This document shows positions 1-5,075 of a stretch of 5,075 nt of DNA, one piece after another; positions within the stretch are counted from its first letter, which is position 1; each line of letters begins with the position of its first letter. The notes beneath the pieces are model-generated. The model did not search any database and was not told the origin of the DNA. It worked only from the letters and a program-made list of their open reading frames with translations. Location of the stretch: assembly GCA_001796965.1 (NCBI GenBank), contig MGOA01000036.1:1-5075 (forward strand). The letters are read 5' to 3'. This DNA is from Chloroflexi bacterium RBG_16_64_43 (GTDB lineage Bacteria; Chloroflexota; Anaerolineae; Anaerolineales; RBG-16-64-43). The position numbers and the translations under genes were made by a program.

Positions 1-236
1 TGTCGGACCCGGTGGTGTATATCGCACCTCTCCTCGGCGAGGCAGGCAGTGAGGCCATGCCGGAGTTGGCCGCCAATTACGTGGGTCAGGGTCTGACCGT
101 GCGCGAACGGCGCGCGTGGTTGGGGTTGCCGCCCGAACCCGTCGGCTGGTGGTTGTACCGCATGGGCCCGCTGACCCGCGACCGGGTGATCCTGTGGGCG
201 CGCGAAGATGTGCAATTCCCTCCATTGCAACCGTGA
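1..236 (+). CDS. C-terminal fragment of an unidentified protein
   Basis: An open reading frame enters from the left edge (first complete codon at base 3) and ends at TGA 234-236, giving about 77 visible residues. A GTG at 12 could be read as a start, but the frame is open upstream of it with no sign of a ribosome binding site, so a truncated gene is more likely. The visible part has no signal peptide and no clear membrane segment. It contains an Arg/Trp-rich stretch (RERRAWLGLPPEPVGWWLYR) followed by RDRVILWARED and a proline-rich end. I do not recognise the family. It runs in the same direction as cmk, with 99 nt between them, so it may belong to the same transcription unit. That it is a real gene is likely from its protein-like composition and position; its function is unknown. 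Confidence 0.5.
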   Translation, partial: SDPVVYIAPLLGEAGSEAMPELAANYVGQGLTVRERRAWLGLPPEPVGWWLYRMGPLTRDRVILWAREDVQFPPLQP

Positions 237-288
237 TATCGGTGGGCGGTGCAGGGTGCGAATGCGCAGCGGCACGATGCCACCGAAG

Positions 289-311
289 CGAAGGGACCAG
301 CGGGCCCTTCG
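289..311 (+). other. Small hairpin upstream of cmk
   Basis: A perfect 7-bp inverted repeat, CGAAGGG at 289-295 and CCCTTCG at 305-311, encloses a 9-nt loop. It lies in the 99-nt spacer between the upstream gene and cmk, 24 nt before the cmk ATG. No T-tract follows it (the next bases are GGTCGATGA), so it is not a typical intrinsic terminator. It could be a weak terminator, an mRNA stabilising element or chance in GC-rich DNA. I see no convincing -35/-10 promoter in this spacer. Confidence 0.25.
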
Positions 312-335
312 GGTCGATGATGGAATTCGAAGCAC

Positions 336-1079
336 ATGATCATCGCGATTGACGGGACCTCTGCCTCGGGCAAAACGACTCTTGCCCGCCGGTTGGCTGC
401 TCGCCTGGGCTACCTGTACTTTGACACCGGGGTGATGTACCGAGCCTTAACCCTGGCCGGTCTTCGCCAGGGTTTGGACATGAGCGACGAGCCCGGGCTG
501 TCGTTGCTGGCCGAGGGCATTACCATTGACGTCACCTCGCCGACAGCCTCGGATGGACGCCCCTGTACGGTCCTCATGGACGGAGAGGACGTTACCTGGG
601 CCATCCGCTCTCCCGAGGTGGACGACAGCGTTTCGCAAGCCTCGATCTACCCCGGGGTGCGCTCGGCGCTTACACTGCAGCAGCGGCGCATCGGCCTGCG
701 CGGCCGAGTGGTCATGGTCGGACGCGATATTGGCACCGTCGTCCTGCCCGAAGCCGAGTTGAAGTTCTTCATGACCGCCTCCCTTGAGGCGCGCGCCCGG
801 CGGCGGCATGCAGAACTGACCCTCCTTGGGGAGACGGTCGGGCTTGCGGAGGTCGAGCGCTCGCTCGCAGAGCGCGACCGCATCGATAGTCAGCGCGCCG
901 TGGCACCGCTGCGAGCCGCGCCCGACGCCGTTGTGATCGACACGACCGAACTTCCAGCTGAGTCGGTGTTGGCTCTGGCGCTGGATCGGGTCGCCGCGCG
1001 GGAACGGACAGCGCCGGCGGAGGACGCGCGTGGACCCGCTGGCCCTGGTGTGAGCGGCGGAGCTCAGGAAAGAAAATGA
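336..1079 (+). CDS. cmk: Cytidylate kinase (CMP/dCMP kinase)
   Basis: Cytidylate kinase transfers a phosphate from ATP to CMP or dCMP, making CDP/dCDP for nucleic acid and CDP-lipid synthesis in the cytoplasm. The 247-residue product opens directly with the P-loop GTSASGKTT (residues 7-15). The CMP-side motif FDTGVMYRA follows (29-37), then the CMP-kinase-specific SPEV...VS...P.VR..L...QR region (92-118), the signature GRDIGTVVLP (129-138) and the strand KFFMTAS (143-149). The lid and adenine-binding segment RDRIDSQRAVAPL lies at 180-192. All key motifs are intact. E. coli Cmk is 227 residues; here about 25 extra Ala/Pro/Gly/Arg-rich residues follow the fold and look disordered. The ATG at 336 is favoured because the P-loop starts only six residues later, although its ribosome binding site is weak (GGA at 322-324 or GAAG at 329-332). 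The TGA overlaps the ATG of the next gene in ATGA, which indicates translational coupling. Confidence 0.97.
   Translation: MIIAIDGTSASGKTTLARRLAARLGYLYFDTGVMYRALTLAGLRQGLDMSDEPGLSLLAEGITIDVTSPTASDGRPCTVLMDGEDVTWAIRSPEVDDSVSQASIYPGVRSALTLQQRRIGLRGRVVMVGRDIGTVVLPEAELKFFMTASLEARARRRHAELTLLGETVGLAEVERSLAERDRIDSQRAVAPLRAAPDAVVIDTTELPAESVLALALDRVAARERTAPAEDARGPAGPGVSGGAQERK
1066..1070 (+). promoter_or_regulatory. Ribosome binding site of the plsC-like gene
   Basis: AGGAA lies 5 nt before the ATG at 1076 and inside the last codons of cmk. It supports this start and allows fresh initiation as well as coupling to termination of cmk. Confidence 0.65.
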
Positions 1080-1876
1080 AGTCTGAAGGGGAGGCGCCCG
1101 TCAGCGGGCGTCACGCGTGGGGCAGGCGTCCGTATCGCCATACGGACTACGCCGCGGTGCGGCTGGCCATGCGCTTCTTGCTGCGCGCGGTAGCCTGGCG
1201 CATCCTGGTACGCATCGAATCGGTGGCGGGCCTCGAGAACATCCCTCCCACCGGCGCAGCCATCATTTGCATCAACCACATCGCCCTGGTCGACCCCATC
1301 GTTGTTCTGGGCGTTGTGCCTCGCGTGATCGTGCCGCTGGCCAAGATCGAAGTGTATTCTTACCCCATCGTGGGTATCCTGCCGCGCATGTATGGGGTCA
1401 TCCCGGTGCGGCGAGGCGAGTTCGACCGGCGGGCGCTCGACATGGCGCAGGAGGTCTTGCGCGCGGGAGAAATCGTACTGGTCGCTCCCGAAGGTACGCG
1501 CAGCGCGGCGATGCAGCGCGGGAAGGAGGGGTTGGCGTTCCTCGCCACACGGACTCAGGCGCCAATCATTCCGGTGGGCGTCGATGGGACGGTTGGGTAC
1601 CCATCCATCAGTCCGCGCCGATGGCGCCAGGGCGGAGCGCGGATAACGATCGGCACTCCGTTCCGCTACCGGCCGTCGCAGGGGCGCATGACTCGCGAAC
1701 GCCTGCGGCTGATGACCGATGAGGCCATGTACCGGGTCGCCGAACTCCTCCCGCCCAGTCGGCGCGGTGTCTATAGCGACTTGACCCGTGCCAGCGCGGA
1801 GACCCTCGAGCCCTTGCCGCGCGCCTGGCTTCAGGGGCCGAGCCCACGCCAAAGGCCGCCGGCAAACTTCGGATGA
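1076..1876 (+). CDS. PlsC-family 1-acyl-sn-glycerol-3-phosphate acyltransferase
   Basis: A member of the lysophosphatidic acid acyltransferase family, which acylates the sn-2 position of 1-acylglycerol-3-phosphate to phosphatidic acid at the inner face of the membrane. The 266-residue product carries the family blocks in order: block I NHIALVD with the catalytic H-x4-D pair (H68, D73), block II GVIPVRRGEFD (107-117), block III PEGTRS (138-143) and block IV PIIPVGVDG (163-171). A moderately hydrophobic segment at about 28-45 (LAMRFLLRAVAWRILV) could anchor it to the membrane. The N-terminus (1-25) is polar, and a Pro/Arg-rich tail of about 35 residues follows the fold. Block III has Ala where many homologues have Phe before PEG, a tolerated change. 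The gene overlaps cmk by 4 nt, a pairing also known from other bacteria. The fold is certain; the exact acyl acceptor is less so, as the family also acylates other lipids, and no gene symbol is assigned for that reason. Confidence 0.9.
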   Translation: MKSEGEAPVSGRHAWGRRPYRHTDYAAVRLAMRFLLRAVAWRILVRIESVAGLENIPPTGAAIICINHIALVDPIVVLGVVPRVIVPLAKIEVYSYPIVGILPRMYGVIPVRRGEFDRRALDMAQEVLRAGEIVLVAPEGTRSAAMQRGKEGLAFLATRTQAPIIPVGVDGTVGYPSISPRRWRQGGARITIGTPFRYRPSQGRMTRERLRLMTDEAMYRVAELLPPSRRGVYSDLTRASAETLEPLPRAWLQGPSPRQRPPANFG

Positions 1877-1949
1877 ACGGGCTGCCGCACGCCACGATCA
1901 CGCCTCGTCCTTCATCATCTCCAATTCCAGAAGGCATCCTCGCGCCGCC

Positions 1950-1953
1950 GGAG
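1950..1953 (+). promoter_or_regulatory. Ribosome binding site of the DUF512 gene
   Basis: GGAG sits 7 nt before the ATG at 1961. No ATG, GTG or TTG occurs in this frame between the plsC stop (1874-1876) and 1961, so together they fix the start. Confidence 0.6.
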
Positions 1954-1960
1954 CCGACAC

Positions 1961-3391
1961 ATGGGTGATGCTCCCCGGCCGCTTGAGAAGGGAGGCCGGG
2001 TTGCCGCGGTCGAGCCCGGCAGCCTGGGCGCCCGTTTGGGGCTGCGCCCCGATGATCGCATCCTGCGCGTCAATGGCCAGGCGGTGGAGGATGTGATCGA
2101 TGTGCAGTTCTTCGCAGCTGAAGACCAGGTCGAGATCGATTGGCTGCGCGGTGATGACGAGTGGAAGGCGGGTGCCGCCCGCCGGGCAGGGGAGGCGCTG
2201 GGGATCGAGTTCGAGCATCCCACGTTCGATACCGACATCCGCCGCTGCAACAATCTATGTCCGTTCTGTTTCGTCCTGCAGACCCCACCGCGCATGCGGC
2301 GTACGCTGTACATCAAAGATGACGATTACCGCTATTCCTTCCTGTACGGTCACTTCGTCACGCTGACCAATCTCTCGGCCCACGATTGGGACCGCATCCT
2401 TGAGCAGCGCCTGTCCCCGCTCTACGTCTCCGTGCATGCCACCGAGTTGGAAGTGCGCCGTGCGTGCCTCTCGAACCCGGCCGCACCCGACGTACTCGAC
2501 CAATTGAGTCGGATGGCCGAGGCGCACATCGAAACGCACACTCAGATCGTGCTGACGCCTGAGCTCAACGACGGCCCGCATCTGGATCGATCGCTCGATG
2601 ACCTGGCGGGGCTCTTTCCGTGGGTGCGGTCGTGCAGTGTGGTGCCGGTGGGGCTCACGCGCCACCACAAGTATGGGCGGCGAGTTTTCAGCGCAGCCGA
2701 ATGCCTGGAGGTCGTGCATCAAGTCGAGGCCACGCAGAGCCGCTTTCGCGAGCGATTCGGTTCGCGCTTCGCCTTTCTCACAGATGAGTGGTACTTGGCC
2801 ACCGGGCTGACGGTGCCTGCCGCCGCGGAGTACGAGAACCTCGACTTGCGCGAGAACGGCTTGGGCATGGTGCGTGCCGTGCTCGACGAGTGGGCCAGCG
2901 TCCGTGAGGGCCTGGCGGCGCAGGCGGCCGGGTTGCGTGGGAAACGCGCCACGCTTGTGACTGCGCCCCTTTTTGCCCCGACGCTCCAGCGCATGACGGA
3001 CGAGTTCAACGAGCGGGCCGGGACGCAGCTTGAGGTCGTGGTGGTGACCAATGGACGCATGGGGCCAACCGTTACCGTAGCTGGTTTGATGATGGGCGGA
3101 GATGTCTTAGGCGCGTTGCACGCGAAGGATTTGGGCGAAGCTGTCATTCTGCCTCGCCTGATGTTCGATCATCCGTTGGTCGTGAGCCTGGATGACGTTT
3201 CCCCATTGCGTGTTGCCCGCGAACTCGGCCTGCCGGTCGTGCTTGTCGACGGCATGGGCGACGTGCTTGACGCGTTGCGAGGCGAGAGCCCCTTGCTCAT
3301 GCGACCTGAGTACGAGGCGGTTCCAGCGGCTGTGCTGCGTGCGGGGGGTTGGGCGGTGGAGAAGTATTTGCCTCCCGAGATGGGATCATGA
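1961..3391 (+). CDS. PDZ and radical-SAM-like DUF512 iron-sulfur protein
   Basis: This 476-residue protein belongs to the DUF512 family, which is classed as a putative radical SAM enzyme with no established reaction. An N-terminal PDZ-like domain (about 10-60) has the pattern GGRVAAVEPGS...GLRPDDRILRVNG. Next comes a cysteine motif, CNNLCPFC (C96, C100, C103), in the CX3CX2C spacing used to bind a 4Fe-4S cluster and S-adenosylmethionine. It is followed by the family-typical RTLYIKDDDYRYSFLYG (114-130), HFVTLTNLS (131-139) and SPLYVSVHAT (152-161). The C-terminal DUF512 domain (about 275-470) contains DEWYLATGLTVP, ENGLGMVR (298-305), TVAGLMMGGDVLGAL (371-385) and ILPRLMFDH (396-404). There is no signal peptide or membrane segment, so it is cytoplasmic. 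The length is normal for the family. In other bacteria the family is often next to der (engA), a ribosome-assembly GTPase; here it follows cmk and plsC after 84 nt and precedes a terminator. Family membership is very secure; the function is unknown. Confidence 0.93.
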   Translation: MGDAPRPLEKGGRVAAVEPGSLGARLGLRPDDRILRVNGQAVEDVIDVQFFAAEDQVEIDWLRGDDEWKAGAARRAGEALGIEFEHPTFDTDIRRCNNLCPFCFVLQTPPRMRRTLYIKDDDYRYSFLYGHFVTLTNLSAHDWDRILEQRLSPLYVSVHATELEVRRACLSNPAAPDVLDQLSRMAEAHIETHTQIVLTPELNDGPHLDRSLDDLAGLFPWVRSCSVVPVGLTRHHKYGRRVFSAAECLEVVHQVEATQSRFRERFGSRFAFLTDEWYLATGLTVPAAAEYENLDLRENGLGMVRAVLDEWASVREGLAAQAAGLRGKRATLVTAPLFAPTLQRMTDEFNERAGTQLEVVVVTNGRMGPTVTVAGLMMGGDVLGALHAKDLGEAVILPRLMFDHPLVVSLDDVSPLRVARELGLPVVLVDGMGDVLDALRGESPLLMRPEYEAVPAAVLRAGGWAVEKYLPPEMGS

Positions 3392-3397
3392 TACGAA

Positions 3398-3419
3398 CGG
3401 CCCCCGGGTTCGGGGGCCG
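3398..3419 (+). terminator. Rho-independent-type terminator after the DUF512 gene
   Basis: A perfect 9-bp GC-rich stem, CGGCCCCCG (3398-3406) and CGGGGGCCG (3411-3419), with a 4-nt GGTT loop, starts 7 nt after the TGA of the DUF512 gene. Only a short T run follows (CTTTG), so it is a strong hairpin with a weak U-tract. It lies in the 67-nt gap between convergent genes. Read on the minus strand it is followed by TTCGTAT, so it may also stop transcription of the histidine kinase unit. Confidence 0.75.
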
Positions 3420-3458
3420 CTTTGTCGTCCGTGGAAGCTTGTATCGGATCCGCCGTGC

Positions 3459-4745
3459 TCAACCGGGCAAGCGGCCGGCAATGTTCGCCAGCGGCAGAAC
3501 CACTCTGAACTCCGATCCCTGGCCCGGCTGGCTATCGACCTCAATTCGCCCGCGGTGGCTTTCCACGATGTGCCGGGCGATGTACAGCCCGAGCCCGGTC
3601 CCCTGAGCGCGTTGTTCGCCTTCCTTCGCCCGGTAGAATCTCTCAAAGATATGGGGCAAGCTCTCGGCGGCGATTCCCGGTCCGCTGTCGGCCACTTCGA
3701 TTGAGCAACTCTCGCCATCGCCTTGAGGTGCGCCGGCATTGCGCCTGGCGCGCAGCGTCACCTGACCGCCAGGCGAGTTGTACTTTACGGCGTTGCTCAG
3801 CAGATTAAGGATGACCTGTTTAATGCGCACGCGGTCGGCGAACAGGTCCAATCCTTCCGGGTCGAATTGGCGAACGAACTTGAGCCCGTTGCCGTGCATG
3901 AGAGGCATGACGATTTCCGCGCACTCGGCCAGGAGCGGGGTGAGCGAGAAGCGGGTGGGTTGAAAGCGCGCGCGTCCCGCTTCCAGTCGGGCCAGGTCGA
4001 GGAATTCATCGGCCAGCTCATTAAGCCGCGCGATCTCCTGGCGCAGGCTGCTCAATACCGAGTGACGCTGGATTTCGCCCAGGTCCGAACGGTCGAGCAG
4101 GGCGGCCGCGGTTCCAAGTGCGGTAAGCGGAGTGCGAATCTCATGCACCAACTCGGCGATCAGGTCACTCTGCTCGAACAAGCGCATGTTCTCGACGGCC
4201 ACGGCGGCCTGCCCAGCCAGGGCCTCCAGTGTGGCCATATCCTCTGGGCTGAACTGGCCGCCCGATCGGTTGATGGCCTCCAACACGCCGATGCACACGT
4301 CCTTGCTCACCAGCGGCAGGGCAGCGAAGGATTGCGGGTAGGCCGGAGCGAGAAGGGCCACTTCGTAGTACCGGAGGGAACTCTGGGTCGTGGGGCGCTG
4401 CAGCGCCTCGCTCGAGAGGACGATCGGCTCGCCGCGCGCAAGCACCTGTCCCGCCAGGCTGCTTTCTACAGGGAATTCGCGTACTCGCAAACGGGCCAAA
4501 CCAGGGTGGGTCGTTGCTCCCACCTGCAACTCGCCCGAAAGCGGATCGCGCAAGAGGACCACGGCGCCTTCGCACTCCACCAGCCGGGTGGCGGCCAACG
4601 CCACGCGTTCGAGCAGGTCGTTGAGGTGCAGAGCCGAGGTCAAATCGCGTACCAAGTCCAGCAATTGGGCGTAGCGCCGCACCAGGACCTGGTAGTTGCG
4701 AATGGCGGTGTCGTGACCGACGGAAGGGGCATCAGCGGTTGTCAT
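3459..4745 (-). CDS. Soluble GAF-domain sensor histidine kinase
   Basis: A cytoplasmic sensor kinase that would autophosphorylate on histidine and pass the phosphate to a response regulator, which is not in this window. From the ATG at 4745 it has 428 residues. A GAF domain spans about 42-189 (FPVESSLAGQVLARGEPIVL at 91-110, SFAALPLVSKDVCIGVLEA at 139-157, FSPEDMATLEALAGQAAVAV at 165-184). The HisKA helix with HEIRTPL (H201) follows almost directly, then the ATPase domain: N-box NLLSNAVKYN (N318), G1 DSGPGI (353-358), F-box IFERFYR (366-372) and G2 GTGLGLYIA (382-390). All catalytic boxes are intact. There are no membrane segments, no receiver domain and no PAS domain. The frame stays open to a TTG at 4802 and an ATG at 4787, but residues from those starts lie within the sirtuin gene and do not resemble the family, so 4745 is preferred. 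No clear Shine-Dalgarno precedes it, which fits coupling to the overlapping sirtuin gene. The ligand is unknown. Confidence 0.92.
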   Translation of the reverse strand: MTTADAPSVGHDTAIRNYQVLVRRYAQLLDLVRDLTSALHLNDLLERVALAATRLVECEGAVVLLRDPLSGELQVGATTHPGLARLRVREFPVESSLAGQVLARGEPIVLSSEALQRPTTQSSLRYYEVALLAPAYPQSFAALPLVSKDVCIGVLEAINRSGGQFSPEDMATLEALAGQAAVAVENMRLFEQSDLIAELVHEIRTPLTALGTAAALLDRSDLGEIQRHSVLSSLRQEIARLNELADEFLDLARLEAGRARFQPTRFSLTPLLAECAEIVMPLMHGNGLKFVRQFDPEGLDLFADRVRIKQVILNLLSNAVKYNSPGGQVTLRARRNAGAPQGDGESCSIEVADSGPGIAAESLPHIFERFYRAKEGEQRAQGTGLGLYIARHIVESHRGRIEVDSQPGQGSEFRVVLPLANIAGRLPG

Positions 4746-5075
4746 CGAGGGCCAGGCGGACCAATGCGGGCAAGGAATGGGCAACATCCTGGTGGAGGAC
4801 AATGTCCGCCCGCTCGTCCAGATAAGTGGGAATACGATTGAGAATGATCAGATGCGCGCCGCGCTCGATTCCCTCAAGCGGTAGCGACGCGGCCGGAACC
4901 ACTTCCAAAGATGACCCAGCCACCAGGATCAATTCCGCGCGGCGAAACTCGCTGCGCGCCTCATCCAGCGTGGCGCGTGGCAGTTGCTCGCCGAAAAGGA
5001 TGACATCTGGCTTGAGCACTCCGCCGCAGCAGGTACATCGCGGTAGGGCGCCCGGCGTCCGCAGTGCCGTGAAAA
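4732..5075 (-). CDS. Sir2-family NAD-dependent protein deacylase, C-terminal part
   Basis: Sirtuins remove acetyl or other acyl groups from protein lysines using NAD+, releasing nicotinamide and O-acyl-ADP-ribose. The gene enters from the right edge and ends at TGA (4734-4732); 113 residues are visible. They include the second zinc-binding cysteine pair in PRCTCCGG (C13 and C16 of the fragment, with an extra Cys at 15) and the following LKPDVILFGEQLP. Next are the NAD-binding VAGSSLEVVPAASLP (51-65) and the Asn of IILNRIP (N79). The end, ADIVLHQDVAHSLPALV, is the usual sirtuin C-terminus. The GSSL and PDV-FGE forms resemble Thermotoga-type deacetylases more than the CobB desuccinylase type. 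However, the Ala-Gly-x-Ser, catalytic His and substrate-selecting residues lie outside the window, so specificity is not settled. The histidine kinase ATG is 14 nt inside its 3' end. Confidence 0.93.
   Translation of the reverse strand, partial: FTALRTPGALPRCTCCGGVLKPDVILFGEQLPRATLDEARSEFRRAELILVAGSSLEVVPAASLPLEGIERGAHLIILNRIPTYLDERADIVLHQDVAHSLPALVRLALDDNR

Noticed and set aside
1..236. Possible chorismate lyase-like (UbiC fold) C-terminus
   Set aside because: The spacing of PVG-x3-LY and a following Arg-rich strand gives a vague resemblance, but no catalytic residue can be placed. The match is too weak to name.
237..335. Promoter for cmk in the spacer
   Set aside because: TTGCAA-like and TGATAT-like elements near 225-239 are too close together to serve as a -35/-10 pair, and no other candidate stands out.
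1064..1852. A 262-codon open frame on the - strand, antisense to the plsC-like gene
   Set aside because: The + strand frame carries the four conserved acyltransferase blocks and a good ribosome binding site. The antisense frame is His/Arg/Asp-rich and shows no domain.
4746..4802. Longer histidine kinase starting at TTG 4802 or ATG 4787
   Set aside because: These extra residues overlap conserved sirtuin coding sequence, have no Shine-Dalgarno in front and do not resemble a sensor N-terminus. ATG 4745 is simpler.
3723..4841. A 372-codon open frame on the + strand, antisense to the histidine kinase
   Set aside because: The opposite strand encodes a complete kinase with all catalytic boxes. The antisense product has no recognisable motif and is the open-frame shadow expected in GC-rich DNA.
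4732..5019. Sirtuin starting at the GTG at 5019
   Set aside because: The frame continues upstream to the window edge with the zinc-binding Cys pair PRCTCCGG, so the GTG is an internal valine and the gene is only cut by the window.

Overview
This is a high-GC bacterial window, densely packed with genes, and entirely chromosomal housekeeping or signalling in character. I see no mobile element, CRISPR array, tRNA or rRNA. The run cmk, plsC-like acyltransferase, PDZ/radical-SAM-like DUF512 protein, together with a GAF histidine kinase and a sirtuin, fits an environmental bacterium with Chloroflexota-like gene organisation. That assignment is an inference from gene content and base composition only.

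Left part (+ strand, 1-3391): the tail of an unidentified protein (stop at 236); a 99-nt spacer with one small hairpin; cytidylate kinase (336-1079); a 1-acylglycerol-3-phosphate O-acyltransferase-like PlsC protein (1076-1876) whose ATG overlaps the cmk stop; an 84-nt spacer; and a PDZ plus CX3CX2C iron-sulfur DUF512 protein (1961-3391). These three complete genes look like one transcription unit. It ends in a perfect 9-bp GC-rich hairpin (3398-3419), which also separates it from the convergent genes to the right.

Right part (- strand, 5075-3459): the C-terminal half of a Sir2-family NAD-dependent deacylase (it enters from the right edge and stops at 4732), followed by a soluble GAF-domain sensor histidine kinase. 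The kinase ATG (4745) lies 14 nt inside the sirtuin gene, so the two are probably co-transcribed.

Functionally, the left operon joins nucleotide supply for DNA and lipid precursors (CMP/dCMP to CDP/dCDP) with phosphatidic acid synthesis and an uncharacterised metalloprotein. The right operon joins NAD-dependent protein deacylation with a cytoplasmic sensor kinase. No strong evidence of a wholly new system was found. The best leads are the DUF512 radical-SAM-like protein of unknown reaction and the sirtuin-kinase gene pair.
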